This document shows positions 18,289 to 27,671 of a DNA stretch of 64,000 nucleotides, one piece after another (positions within the stretch are counted from its first letter, which is position 1; the number at the start of each line of letters is the position of its first letter). The position numbers and the translations under genes were made by a program. Location of the stretch: positions 124,001-188,000 of the forward strand of contig CAZMOM010000002.1 in NCBI GenBank assembly GCA_964568075.1. The letters run 5' to 3'. The notes under the pieces were generated by a model that ran no database searches, had not been told where the DNA came from, and was given only the letters and a program-made list of their open reading frames with translations. Source of the stretch: MnTg04 sp964568075. GTDB lineage: Bacteria; Pseudomonadota; Gammaproteobacteria; Steroidobacterales; MnTg04.

Positions 18289-19854
18289 TCACGAAACCGC
18301 AGCGGTCAGCTTGCCGGGGTCGGCGAGCACAGAAGAAAGGTAAGTCGTAAAGCGAACCGCCTGGGCACCATCGATAACCCGATGATCGTAGGACACCGAA
18401 AACGGCAGCATCAGCCGCGGCACGAATTTACCATCCAGGTAAACGGGTTTCATCGCAGAACGCGCGACCCCCATAATCGCAACTTCCGGCGCATTGATGA
18501 TCGGTGTGAAACCGGTACCACCGATACCACCGAGGCTGGATACCGTGAAACTCCCGCCTTGCATCTCATCGGCTTTCAGCTTGCCTTCACGCGCCTTGGC
18601 GCTCAGCTCGCCAAGCCTGTCGGCGAGGGCATAAATATCCAGCTTGTCGGCGTCGCGAATCACCGGCACCATTAGCCCGTTCGGCGTATCGGCGGCGAAT
18701 CCCAAATGACAGTATTTCTTGTAAACCAAATGCTCGCCATCGGCGGACAGTGAACTGTTGAAACCCGGGAATTCCTTCAGCGCCAGCACACAGGCCCGGA
18801 GGATGAACGCCAGCGGCGTCAGTTTCACACCCTTGTCGGCAGCAATCGGTTTCAGAGCCTGCCTGACTTTTTCGAGTTCCGTAATATCGGCTTCATCGAA
18901 CTGGAACACATGCGGCAAATTGATCCAGGCCGCCTGGAGCCGGGGCCCGGCGATTTTCTGGATTCGGCCCAGCGGTTTGCTCTCGATCTCACCAAAACGG
19001 GAAAAATCGACTTCGGGCACTTTCGGCAATGCCACGGCCGGTGACCCGCCACCACCGGTCAATACGGCTTTGACCCATGCTTTGACGTCGTCATGGGTGA
19101 TTCGATTCTTTAGACCGCTGCCTTCGACCTGCCCAAGATCGACGCCCAGTTCACGCGCCAGCATTCTGACCGATGGTCCGGCGTGCGCGCGCGAGAAACT
19201 CGTCTCGTCTATCGGCGGCAACTCCTTCGCCGCCCCGGGAGCAGACGCTGGCACAGGCATTTCGGCTGCAGGCGCCGGAGCCTGACGGCTTTCTGGCGCC
19301 GCTGCACGAATACCCAGCATGGTCACTATCAGGTCGCCTGCGGATACTTTGTCACCCTCTTTGATCGCGACCGACAGGACCCTGCCACCCGCCGGAGCCG
19401 GCACATCCATAGCGGCCTTGTCGGTTTCCAGAGTAATCAGCGTGTCCTCGGCCTCGATTTCCTGACCGGTCGCAACCAGTACTTCAATGACATCGACATC
19501 CGTAAAATCACCGATGTCGGGAATCCGCACTTCGATCTCCGTCGGCCCCTCTGTTTCTGTCGTTGCCGGCCCGGTCTCGGCGGGCGAGTCCCGGGCAACA
19601 GATACGTCCTCGTCTGTGGTTTCCAGCAGCAGAACGAGATCGCCTTCCGATACGCGATCACCGACTTTAAGGCTGACTTCCACGACCTGGCCCGCTGCGG
19701 GTGCAGGAATATCCATCGCCGCCTTGTCGGTTTCCAACGTGACCAGGCTGTCCTCTTCGACGACGGTGTCACCGGCGGATACCAGGACGTCGATAACCTC
19801 AACGCCCTGAAAATCGCCAATATCGGGGACCCTGATTTCCGTGATCTTGCCCAC
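18289..19854 (-). CDS. aceF: Dihydrolipoyllysine acetyltransferase (PDH E2)
   Basis: This 521-residue core subunit of pyruvate dehydrogenase has two N-terminal lipoyl domains. Each carries the lipoylation motif ETDKAAMD (about residues 40-47 and 145-152). Alanine/proline-rich linkers follow, then a peripheral-subunit-binding domain (SVRMLARELGVDL) and the catalytic acetyltransferase domain with SYDHRVIDGA, whose His is the catalytic base. Two lipoyl domains is fewer than the three of E. coli. It lies 17 bp after aceE and is coupled to lpdA. Confidence 0.96.
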   Translation of the reverse strand: MGKITEIRVPDIGDFQGVEVIDVLVSAGDTVVEEDSLVTLETDKAAMDIPAPAAGQVVEVSLKVGDRVSEGDLVLLLETTDEDVSVARDSPAETGPATTETEGPTEIEVRIPDIGDFTDVDVIEVLVATGQEIEAEDTLITLETDKAAMDVPAPAGGRVLSVAIKEGDKVSAGDLIVTMLGIRAAAPESRQAPAPAAEMPVPASAPGAAKELPPIDETSFSRAHAGPSVRMLARELGVDLGQVEGSGLKNRITHDDVKAWVKAVLTGGGGSPAVALPKVPEVDFSRFGEIESKPLGRIQKIAGPRLQAAWINLPHVFQFDEADITELEKVRQALKPIAADKGVKLTPLAFILRACVLALKEFPGFNSSLSADGEHLVYKKYCHLGFAADTPNGLMVPVIRDADKLDIYALADRLGELSAKAREGKLKADEMQGGSFTVSSLGGIGGTGFTPIINAPEVAIMGVARSAMKPVYLDGKFVPRLMLPFSVSYDHRVIDGAQAVRFTTYLSSVLADPGKLTAAVS

Positions 19855-19871
19855 TGCTCGTGACCCCGCCC

Positions 19872-22535
19872 TTATGCGCCAACCGGATCTGGTTTTTTCG
19901 GGTCAATACGCAGCTTGGTGATAGCCTCGGCCACGGCCTCCTTATCGAGCTTTCCTTCATCGGCCAGCGCCTTGATGGCGGCCAGGGCAATGTGTCGTCG
20001 ATCCACTTCGAAATGACTGCGCAACGCTGCTCTGCCATCGCTGCGGCCGAATCCGTCGGTGCCCAGCACAACGTAACGTCCGGGAACCCACTGTCTGATC
20101 TGGTCCGGAATAATTTTCATGTAATCCGTTGCCGCAATGAACGGCCCCTCGCGGTCGCCAAGACACTGCTGCACATAATTTTTTTTCTGCTTCCGATCCG
20201 GGTTCAGTCTGTTATGCCTCTCAACTTCTAGCCCATCCCTGCGCAAAATATTAAAACTGGTAACGCTCCACACGTCCGCCGGAATCGAGAATTCTTTTTC
20301 GAGTAAATCAGCGGCCCCCTCAATTTCCCGCAATATGGTTCCCGAACCCATCAGCTGAGCCCGAACCTGGCCACGCTGACCGATATGCAGCAGATACATC
20401 CCGCTGAGAATCCCCTGCTCAACACCCGCTGGCATCGACGGGTGAACGTAGTTTTCATTCATGCAGGTGATGTAATAAAAAACGTTCTCTCGTTCTTCGA
20501 TCATTCGCCGCAGCCCATCCTGAACGATCACCGCCAGTTCATATGCGTAAGTGGGATCGTAGGCGACACAATTCGGTATCGTCGACGCCAGCAGGTGGCT
20601 GTGACCATCCTGATGTTGTAATCCCTCACCAGCGAGCGTCGTCCGGCCCGCAGTGCCGCCGATAAGAAAACCGCGGGCCTGCATATCACCGGCGGCCCAG
20701 GCGAAATCACCGATTCTCTGAAAACCAAACATCGAGTAAAAAATATAGAATGGGATCATCTGAACGCCATGATTGGCATAGCTGGTTCCTGCTGCCATCC
20801 ATGAGCAAAAGGCGCCCCCCTCGTTGATGCCTTCCTCGAGAATCTGGCCCTTGGTGTCTTCTCGATAAAACATCAACTGATCGGCGTCCTGTGGCGTGTA
20901 GAGCTGCCCGAGCGATGAATAAATACCGACCTGCCGAAACATGCCCTCCATGCCGAAAGTACGGGCCTCATCCGGCACGATGGGAACGACATGCCTGCCA
21001 ATCCGTTTATCCTTGAGCAGGCCGGTCAACATGCGCACCAACGCCATCGTCGTCGATATTTCCCGTTCGCCGGTTCCCTTCAGTTGCGTATCGAAAGACT
21101 CCAGCGGTGGTGCCTTTAGAGACGGCGCCTTGTCGTGACGAGCCGGCAGGTAGCCGCGCAAGATCTTGCGCCGGTTCTGCAGGTACGCCAGTTCATCGCT
21201 GCCCGGAGGCAGCTTGCAAAACGGCAATCCTTCGATGTCTTTGTCCGCTACCGGAATATTAAACCGGTCCCGAAACGCCCTCAGCTCTTCGGTGTCCATT
21301 TTCTTCTGTTGGTGAGTAATGTTCTGGCCTTCGCCGGCCGCCCCCATGCCATAGCCCTTGACCGTTTTTGCCAGAATGACGGTGGGTCGGCCCTTGTGCG
21401 CAACCGCAGCCGCATAGGCGGCATGGACTTTTCGCGCATCATGGCCACCACGATTAAGTCGCCAGATTTCATCATCCGACATGTTGGCTACCATGGCCTT
21501 GAGCTCTGGATATGCGCCAAAGAAGTTTTCACGGGTATAGGCGCCACCCTTGGCTTTGAAATTCTGATACTCGCCGTCTACACATTCTTCCATGCGCCGG
21601 CCGAGCAGGCCCTGGTCGTCACGCGCCAACAACGGGTCCCAGCGTGATCCCCAAATGACCTTGATAACATTCCAGCCCGCGCCCAGAAACGCCGCTTCGA
21701 GTTCCTGGATGATCTTGCCGTTACCCCTGACCGGGCCGTCGAGTCGCTGTAGATTGCAATTGACGACAAAAACCAGGTTATCCAGTTGTTCTCTGACCGG
21801 CATCGTGATCGCGCCAAGCGATTCTGGCTCATCCATCTCGCCATCGCCGAGAAAACACCAGATTTTTCTGTCATCAGGAGGAATAATTCCCCGATGTTGC
21901 AGATAACGGCAAAACCGGGCCTGATAAATAGCCATCATGGATCCAAGACCCATGGACACGGTTGGGAATTGCCAGAAGTCGGGCATCAGCCATGGGTGCG
22001 GGTACGAGGAAAGACCATCACCGCCTACCTCCCGACGAAACGTTCTAAGCTGCTGCTCGTTCAGCCGTCCCTCAAGGTAAGCCCGCGCATAAATCCCTGG
22101 CGAAGAATGCCCCTGAATAAAAACCATGTCGCCCGGGTGCGTTTCATCCGCAGCCCGCCAAAAATGATTAAAGCCGACTTCGTACAAAGTCGCGGACGAG
22201 GCATATGAGGCAATATGGCCGCCATATTCAGAACTTTGCCGATTGGCATTGACAACCATCGCCATCGCGTTCCAGCGAATATAGGCTTCAATTCGTCGCT
22301 CGATCGCCCGGTCGCCCGGGTATTCGGGCTCCTGTCCGGCGGTAATCGTATTCAGATACGCGGTGTTCGGGCGATAGGGAAGATATGCGCCTGAACGCCG
22401 GGCGTGATCGATGATCCGCTCGATCAGGTAATGTGCCCGGTCCGGGCCGTGAACTCTGAGCACTGATTCAATCGACTCGACCCACTCACGAGTTTCCGCT
22501 GGATCCAAATCCTGAAGTTTTTTCTTTTCGGACAT
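19872..22535 (-). CDS. aceE: Pyruvate dehydrogenase E1, homodimeric type
   Basis: This 887-residue thiamine-diphosphate enzyme decarboxylates pyruvate and acetylates the lipoyl groups of AceF. The ThDP-binding segment GDGEMDEPES...NCNLQRLDGPVRGN is intact. QGHSSPGIYARAYLEGRL and the transketolase-like C-terminal part are typical of the AceE family, and the length matches. It is the first gene of the leftward aceE-aceF-lpdA operon. A 206-bp divergent region separates it from the M17 peptidase gene. Confidence 0.97.
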   Translation of the reverse strand: MSEKKKLQDLDPAETREWVESIESVLRVHGPDRAHYLIERIIDHARRSGAYLPYRPNTAYLNTITAGQEPEYPGDRAIERRIEAYIRWNAMAMVVNANRQSSEYGGHIASYASSATLYEVGFNHFWRAADETHPGDMVFIQGHSSPGIYARAYLEGRLNEQQLRTFRREVGGDGLSSYPHPWLMPDFWQFPTVSMGLGSMMAIYQARFCRYLQHRGIIPPDDRKIWCFLGDGEMDEPESLGAITMPVREQLDNLVFVVNCNLQRLDGPVRGNGKIIQELEAAFLGAGWNVIKVIWGSRWDPLLARDDQGLLGRRMEECVDGEYQNFKAKGGAYTRENFFGAYPELKAMVANMSDDEIWRLNRGGHDARKVHAAYAAAVAHKGRPTVILAKTVKGYGMGAAGEGQNITHQQKKMDTEELRAFRDRFNIPVADKDIEGLPFCKLPPGSDELAYLQNRRKILRGYLPARHDKAPSLKAPPLESFDTQLKGTGEREISTTMALVRMLTGLLKDKRIGRHVVPIVPDEARTFGMEGMFRQVGIYSSLGQLYTPQDADQLMFYREDTKGQILEEGINEGGAFCSWMAAGTSYANHGVQMIPFYIFYSMFGFQRIGDFAWAAGDMQARGFLIGGTAGRTTLAGEGLQHQDGHSHLLASTIPNCVAYDPTYAYELAVIVQDGLRRMIEERENVFYYITCMNENYVHPSMPAGVEQGILSGMYLLHIGQRGQVRAQLMGSGTILREIEGAADLLEKEFSIPADVWSVTSFNILRRDGLEVERHNRLNPDRKQKKNYVQQCLGDREGPFIAATDYMKIIPDQIRQWVPGRYVVLGTDGFGRSDGRAALRSHFEVDRRHIALAAIKALADEGKLDKEAVAEAITKLRIDPKKPDPVGA

Positions 22536-22696
22536 CGACGATTACCCAGGCATTCGTATTATCAAACGGCGAAATTTTGGTGCAAAATAACGGGCCGCGA
22601 AACCGCGCTTCCAAAGTTGCCTCAAGATGATTTCCCAGCTCTCTCCTGCTAGGATAATGCGCCGCCAGCTTATGAAATTACTGAATCCGACCACCG

Positions 22697-22725
22697 ACCC
22701 CGATATCATCGGGGTTTGCTTTTTT
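22697..22725 (+). terminator. Rho-independent terminator just ahead of the M17 gene
   Basis: An 8-bp perfect stem (ACCCCGAT / ATCGGGGT) with a 3-base loop is followed by TTGCTTTTTTG on the plus strand. It ends about 17 bp before the M17 start codon. The gene to the left, aceE, runs the other way, so no annotated plus-strand gene ends here. It may act as a leader attenuator or end a small RNA. Confidence 0.7.
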
Positions 22726-22741
22726 GAGGTCAAGATAAAAC

Positions 22742-24232
22742 ATGACCCGGTTGTTACCGCCTAAACTGTCAGTCAGTATCACGCACAGCAAGAAAAAGCT
22801 CGTCCGGGCGGATCTTGCACGCATTGATCACCTGGCGATTCTCATTCCGAAAGAGGCTGACGCCAGCGTCTGGTCACAGCTCCCGTTCCATGAACTTCTG
22901 AAAAAACTCGTCCGCCGGGACGATTCCACTACGATCAGCGGGCGCCTCCCTAATTCAACAGCGACCGGTTTCAGTCTGGCCATCGTCCCGTCCGCTGCGA
23001 CAACCTTTCAACGTCTGACGCTGGCCCGTAAAGTGCTGGCCGCTGCGCGGAAAGAGGCAACTGTCGGGCTAATTGCTCCCGGTTTTACAAAGGGCGGGCA
23101 GGCGCGGGGTCTGGACGCTCTGATCAGCGCCGGACTGGCTGTAGCGGCGCGAATGCCCAGTTTGAAAAGCAAAAAGAAACGTGAGCATTCAATTCGAAGC
23201 CTGCGGCTGTTCGGCGTCGCCGAATTACCCGATCTGGCGAGGTGCCGCGCGGAAGCGGAAGGCAACCATCTTGCGCGCTGGCTGACCATACTTCCACCAA
23301 ACCAGTTGAATTCAGGCAATTACTGCAAGCTGGTGAAAGACCTGGCCGCGACTGAAAACTGGAGCTATCGACTGCTCGGACAAAAACAACTTGAAAAAGA
23401 AGGCGCCGGTGCTTTCCTGGCTGTTACCCAGGGTAATCCAGAGCGCGACGCCGGCATCGTTCATTTGCAATATCGACCAAAAAAAGTGGAGCAGCCGCTG
23501 CTGACTCTGGTTGGCAAAGGAATCTGTTTCGATACTGGCGGAAGCAATCTTAAACTGCACAGCGCCATGCTCGACATGCACGAAGACATGGGCGGCAGCG
23601 CTGTCGCGCTGGGCTCGTTGCTGGCCATCAGTCGCCTGCGAATGAACAGGCCTGTGGATTGCTGGTTGGCGATCAGCGAAAACATGATCGGTAATACCGC
23701 TTACAAGCCACAGGATGTCGTGACCGCAAGCAATGGTGTGAGCATCCAGGTAATCCATACCGACGCAGAGGGCCGAATGGCGCTCGCCGATACGCTGGCT
23801 CTGGCCGCTCGCGATAAGCCAGGGTTGATGATCGACTATGCCACGCTAACCGGCGCCTGCATCCGGGGACTGACAACCCGGCTGAGCGCGATTTTTACGA
23901 ATCGGGACCAATGGCGCGAATCGTTGATCGACATAGGCCGATCCAGCGGTGAACGGGTCTGGCCGTTTCCACTCGACGAAGAGGATTTTGATTCCTCTCT
24001 GGAAAGTCCGATTGCCGATATAAAGCAGTGCACGACCGACGGTATGGGTGATCACATATACGCCGCTCGATTCTTGCGGCGCTTTGTCCCGGAATCGATC
24101 CCATGGTTACACCTTGACCTGGGCGCGGCCAGTCACAAGGGCGGCCTGGCGCACATCCCGACAGATATTACGGGTTTTGGCGTTCGCTTTACGCTTGAAC
24201 TTCTCGACACCGGTCTGGCGGAAAATTGCTAA
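22742..24232 (+). CDS. M17 (leucyl aminopeptidase) family metallopeptidase
   Basis: This 496-residue cytosolic peptidase removes N-terminal residues using two metal ions. The catalytic half holds VGKGICFDTGGSNLK (catalytic Lys and metal Asp), DMGGSAVALGS and HTDAEGRMALADTL. The last is the family signature, with His in place of the usual first Asn of NTDAEGR. It is probably a PepA paralogue rather than the carboxypeptidase A/XerC cofactor itself. Its start is preceded by GAGG after a terminator-like hairpin. Its stop codon is part of the target duplication of the adjacent MITE. Confidence 0.88.
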   Translation: MTRLLPPKLSVSITHSKKKLVRADLARIDHLAILIPKEADASVWSQLPFHELLKKLVRRDDSTTISGRLPNSTATGFSLAIVPSAATTFQRLTLARKVLAAARKEATVGLIAPGFTKGGQARGLDALISAGLAVAARMPSLKSKKKREHSIRSLRLFGVAELPDLARCRAEAEGNHLARWLTILPPNQLNSGNYCKLVKDLAATENWSYRLLGQKQLEKEGAGAFLAVTQGNPERDAGIVHLQYRPKKVEQPLLTLVGKGICFDTGGSNLKLHSAMLDMHEDMGGSAVALGSLLAISRLRMNRPVDCWLAISENMIGNTAYKPQDVVTASNGVSIQVIHTDAEGRMALADTLALAARDKPGLMIDYATLTGACIRGLTTRLSAIFTNRDQWRESLIDIGRSSGERVWPFPLDEEDFDSSLESPIADIKQCTTDGMGDHIYAARFLRRFVPESIPWLHLDLGAASHKGGLAHIPTDITGFGVRFTLELLDTGLAENC

Positions 24233-24392
24233 GGAAGCTCTGATCTATTCATGGGCGAAGTAGATTGTGATCTAAAATGTTCAGGTTCAAGGCGCGAAGC
24301 GCACGTAATAGCTGGCTATTGCGAAGATTTGCAACACCGAAGCTGGATATTTTGGGCGCAAGATACGAGTCCATGAATAGATCAGAGCTTCC
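24233..24392. mobile_element. IS5-type MITE with 22-bp terminal inverted repeats
   Basis: A 160-bp element is bounded by perfect 22-bp inverted repeats starting GGAAGCTCTGATCTATTCAT. It is flanked on both sides by the 4-bp direct repeat CTAA (24229-24232 and 24393-24396), matching the YTAR target duplication of IS5-family elements. It encodes no protein. The left CTAA contains the stop codon of the M17 gene, and the right copy contributes to the AAGGAG element in front of pyrC. Confidence 0.85.
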
Positions 24393-24413
24393 CTAAGGAG
24401 CACCGGACAGACA

Positions 24414-25457
24414 ATGGATAAACTGGTCATAACGCGACCGGACGACTGGCATCTGCACCTGCGCGATGGCGCGATGATGGCGTCTGTTCTTCCCTACACA
24501 TGCGAACGGTTTGCCCGCGCCATTGTCATGCCCAATCTGCGCTCGCCGGTGACAACCGTTGCGCAAGCCGCAGAGTACCGCCAGCGAATCCTGTCCGCGC
24601 TTCCGGATAACAGTAATTTTACTCCGCTGATGACTTTGTACCTGACGGACAACACCAGTGAGCAGGAGATCAAAGCTGCCGGCGACGCAGAAATAGTGGT
24701 CGCGATAAAGTACTACCCATCTGGGTCAACGACCCATTCAGATGCCGGTGTGACAGCCATCGAAAACGTGTTTCCGGCACTGGAAAGCATGGAGAAATAC
24801 GGACTGCCACTTTTGCTGCATGGCGAATCGACTGACCCTTCGGTTGATGTTTTTGACCGGGAAAAAGTGTTTATCGACCAGACACTGGAACCGCTGGCCA
24901 ACCGATTTTCTGAATTAAAAATCGTTTTTGAACATATCAGCACCGCGGATGCCGTCGAATTTATCTTGCAGGCACGGCATGGTGTTGGCGCTACTATTAC
25001 GCCCCAACACATGCTGCTGAACAGAAATGCGTTGTTCGACCAGGGGCTGCGTCCACACAATTATTGCCTGCCCGTGTTAAAAAGAGAGCAACATCGTCAG
25101 CGAATTCTCGAAGCGGCAACCGGTGGTTCGAAGCGCTTCTTCCTTGGTACCGATTCCGCCCCGCATGCGGTGGCAGACAAACAGTCAGCCTGTGGCTGCG
25201 CCGGAATCTTCTCGGCCCATGCCGGCATAGAGCTTTATGCCGAAGCCTTCGATCAGGCAGGCCAGCTTGACCGGTTGGAGGCCTTTGCCAGTTATCACGG
25301 TGCCGATTTTTATGGCCTGCAAAGAAACACCGATACGATTACGCTGCATAGAGAACCCCGACGGATTGACGAGCGGCTGACGTTCGGCGAGCAGTCCCTG
25401 ACTCCTTTCCGAGCCGGCACAGACCTGGCCTGGAGCCTGGAATCGCGCGATGACTGA
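24414..25457 (+). CDS. pyrC: Dihydroorotase, class II
   Basis: This 347-residue zinc amidohydrolase closes carbamoyl-aspartate to dihydroorotate in pyrimidine synthesis. The metal-binding DDWHLHLRDG is at the N-terminus. AIKYYPSGSTTHSDAGV contains the lysine that becomes carboxylated. HGESTD, FEHISTADAV and GTDSAPH supply further metal ligands and the catalytic Asp. Length and motifs fit the E. coli-type enzyme. The start lies 13 bp after AAGGAG, just downstream of the MITE. Confidence 0.97.
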   Translation: MDKLVITRPDDWHLHLRDGAMMASVLPYTCERFARAIVMPNLRSPVTTVAQAAEYRQRILSALPDNSNFTPLMTLYLTDNTSEQEIKAAGDAEIVVAIKYYPSGSTTHSDAGVTAIENVFPALESMEKYGLPLLLHGESTDPSVDVFDREKVFIDQTLEPLANRFSELKIVFEHISTADAVEFILQARHGVGATITPQHMLLNRNALFDQGLRPHNYCLPVLKREQHRQRILEAATGGSKRFFLGTDSAPHAVADKQSACGCAGIFSAHAGIELYAEAFDQAGQLDRLEAFASYHGADFYGLQRNTDTITLHREPRRIDERLTFGEQSLTPFRAGTDLAWSLESRDD

Positions 25458-26106
25458 CAAGAGCACCAGCAAAAATGTCCGGCCGCCTGAAATGGCAGGG
25501 CGATTCAGAGGATTTCTACCGGTGGTCATCGATGTGGAAACCGGTGGATTTAATGCGGCAACCGACGCACTTTTGGAAATCGCCGCCGTTCTGGTGGAAA
25601 TGAATGAGGATGGCTCTCTCGACCGAGGCGAGACCATTCGCTTTCACGTGAAGGCGTTTGAAGGCGCGCGTATTGAACCTGCCGCACTTGAGATTAATGG
25701 CATCGATCCCGATCACCCGTTGCGACCGGCGTTGGATGAGAAAGACGCACTGCAGCGACTGTTCAGACCCATTCGACAGGCGGTTCGAGACTATGGCTGC
25801 AGCCGTGCGATCCTGGTGGGTCACAACGCCTTCTTTGATCTTAATTTTCTTAACGCGGCCGTGGAGCGATGCCAGATAAAGCGAAACCCGTTTCACCCGT
25901 TCAGCAGCTTCGACACCGTAACTTTGGGTGGCGTCGCACTGGGGCAGACGGTTTTGGCTCGGGCGGTGCTGGCAACCGGTGTGGAGTGGGATACGGGATC
26001 CGCGCATTCGGCTGCTTATGACGCCGAACGTACCGCTGATCTTTTTTGCCTGATCGTCAATCGCTTTCGCGGAATTTACGACAAGTACACCGGTGGCAAA
26101 AAGTAA
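25450..26106 (+). CDS. rnt: Ribonuclease T
   Basis: This 218-residue 3'-exoribonuclease of the DEDDh family trims tRNA and other stable RNA 3' ends. The acidic motifs are visible: VVIDVETGGF (Asp, Glu), GHNAFFDLNFLN (Asp) and AHSAAYDAERTADLF (His, Asp). The start overlaps pyrC by 8 bp, so the two are coupled. It converges on grxD, with 5 bp between the stops. Confidence 0.96.
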   Translation: MTDKSTSKNVRPPEMAGRFRGFLPVVIDVETGGFNAATDALLEIAAVLVEMNEDGSLDRGETIRFHVKAFEGARIEPAALEINGIDPDHPLRPALDEKDALQRLFRPIRQAVRDYGCSRAILVGHNAFFDLNFLNAAVERCQIKRNPFHPFSSFDTVTLGGVALGQTVLARAVLATGVEWDTGSAHSAAYDAERTADLFCLIVNRFRGIYDKYTGGKK

Positions 26107-26111
26107 TCGAC

Positions 26112-26435
26112 TCAGGTACTGGAAACAGCCTTTTCGAGCAATCCCTTTAATTCGCCGCTGTGATACATTTCCAGCGTAATATCACAGCCGCCGACCAATT
26201 CACCGGACACGAAAAGCTGGGGGAAAGTCGGCCAATTCGAATAAGCTTTCAAGCCCTCTCGTAACTCAGGATCTTCCAGAATATTAACGTGCGAGAACTC
26301 GCTGCCGCAGGCGCGCAGCGCAGCGACCGTCTGGGCAGAAAAACCGCACTGCGGAAAGTCCGGCGAGCCTTTCATGTACAGAATGACCGGGTTCTCGTCC
26401 AGTTGTTCGCGGATTCTGTCTTTTGTGTCTACCAT
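26112..26435 (-). CDS. grxD: Monothiol glutaredoxin, Grx4/GrxD type
   Basis: This 107-residue protein has the CGFS active site (in FPQCGFSAQTV), the conserved KGSPDFPQ lead-in and the WPTFPQLFV cis-proline segment. CGFS glutaredoxins bind a shared [2Fe-2S] cluster with glutathione and, with BolA proteins, move Fe-S clusters rather than reduce disulfides. The length is standard. It is followed upstream by a BON-domain lipoprotein gene on the same strand, 45 bp away. Confidence 0.95.
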   Translation of the reverse strand: MVDTKDRIREQLDENPVILYMKGSPDFPQCGFSAQTVAALRACGSEFSHVNILEDPELREGLKAYSNWPTFPQLFVSGELVGGCDITLEMYHSGELKGLLEKAVSST

Positions 26436-26480
26436 TTACCTCACCTGTATTTATGTCCAAACAGCGTCCCGGCAGCCGAA

Positions 26481-26816
26481 TTAGCCTCCTGGACCAACCC
26501 AAAGATGATTTCTGACCGACCTGACATTGCTCACGCTGGATGCGATCTCGGCAGCGCGCTGGCTGATTTTCACCGAAGCGACATCCCCTTTCAAGGTAAC
26601 CACCGCGTTCAGCGTGGCAACGCTTATTTCAGAAGACCCGGTCAGAGGGTCACCGGCCAGTCGGACCTGGACCGTCGAACTGATCGCCCTGTCCTGGGTC
26701 GTCTGTGACGAGCTTTGCTGCTGTCCACCCGCCTGACCACCCAGCAGCATACCGGTGCATCCAGCGGCAACAGCGCCCATCAACGCAAGCAGCAACGCGA
26801 AAGTCAGGTTTTTCAA
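26481..26816 (-). CDS. BON-domain lipoprotein
   Basis: This small envelope protein of about 111 residues has a signal peptide KNLTFALLLALMGAVAAGC, whose cysteine fits a lipobox. A glutamine/serine-rich linker follows, then a single BON domain of about 65 residues with the core ATLNAVVTLKGDV. BON domains bind phospholipid or peptidoglycan-associated surfaces and often occur in osmotically induced envelope proteins such as OsmY. I start it at TTG 26816, preceded by GAGG; a longer TTG start at 26840 would put charged and aromatic residues before the signal. Confidence 0.75.
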   Translation of the reverse strand: MKNLTFALLLALMGAVAAGCTGMLLGGQAGGQQQSSSQTTQDRAISSTVQVRLAGDPLTGSSEISVATLNAVVTLKGDVASVKISQRAAEIASSVSNVRSVRNHLWVGPGG

Positions 26817-27080
26817 AACGAGCCTCGGCCAGTCACACAAACGGTGCCTATTTTACTGAAACCTGACGCAGATTAAACAAAACCGCCTAAATAAATCACC
26901 AACCGGGTCCTGGGCAGGTGTTCTGTGCCGGCTGCGAGAGATTCCACCGCCTGAATTCTTTTGCGTCGCTTTCCCGGTTTGAATTATCCGCGTGCGTAAC
27001 ATATTCTTCCAGCACATCAGATGCCCATGGCATTGTTGCGGCACCACGAAAAAAGAACATTCTTTGGGAGAGACAGGGAC

Positions 27081-27650
27081 ATGAATCCACTAAAAACAGT
27101 TACGGGAACGCTGATCGCGGGTTTTGTGCTGATGGTGATTATCGGTGCCTCGATAGGCGATTTTGCATTCGATTGGAGACAATTGGCGCGCTGGCTACAC
27201 ATCATTGCCGGCGTTACCTGGATCGGGCTGCTGTATTACTTCAACTTCGTACAGGTCTCGGCGTTGGCCGCGGCAGCCGGAGACGAAGGCGGCCCGGGTG
27301 GCACCGCGATTACCAAATATGTTGCGCCACTGGCGCTGGACTGGTTCCGTTGGGCGGCCCTGGTGACCTGGCTCACGGGCGCAGCCTATCTGGGTAATAA
27401 TTTCGTAGCGGCTTTCACGCTCGAAATGACTGTTATAGGGCTGGGCGCCTGGATGGGCACCATCATGCTGTTCAACGTCTGGGTGCTGATCTGGCCAAAC
27501 CAGAAAAAAGTGCTGGGTATGGTCGAGGCGAACGACGAGGAAAAAGCGAAGGCGAAGAACATCGCTTTTCTCGCATCGCGTACGAACACGCTGCTGTCAT
27601 TGCCGATGCTGATGTGTATGACTGGCGCCGTCCACGGCCTGCCGTTTTAA
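27081..27650 (+). CDS. PuuD-like (urate oxidase N-terminal domain) membrane protein
   Basis: This 189-residue polytopic membrane protein has the conserved ARWLHIIAGVTWIGLLYYFNFVQ segment, repeated His/Trp positions and FNVWVLIWPNQKK, all typical of the N-terminal membrane domain of urate hydroxylase PuuD. Full PuuD also carries a C-terminal cytochrome c domain, which is absent here, as no CxxCH is present. No purine catabolism gene is nearby, so the urate role is doubtful. The start at ATG 27081 follows a GGGAGAGACAGGG purine stretch. A strong terminator follows. Confidence 0.75.
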   Translation: MNPLKTVTGTLIAGFVLMVIIGASIGDFAFDWRQLARWLHIIAGVTWIGLLYYFNFVQVSALAAAAGDEGGPGGTAITKYVAPLALDWFRWAALVTWLTGAAYLGNNFVAAFTLEMTVIGLGAWMGTIMLFNVWVLIWPNQKKVLGMVEANDEEKAKAKNIAFLASRTNTLLSLPMLMCMTGAVHGLPF

Positions 27651-27671
27651 CAAACAAAAAAGAGTAAACTG

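Noticed and set aside
24233..24392. MITE considered as a riboswitch or attenuator for pyrC
   Set aside because: The perfect terminal repeats and the CTAA duplication explain it better as a mobile element; no T-tract or leader peptide is present.
26896..27090. A 64-codon minus-strand open frame upstream of the PuuD-like gene
   Set aside because: It covers the ribosome-binding site and start of the PuuD-like gene, matches no family I know and has no clear ribosome-binding site of its own.
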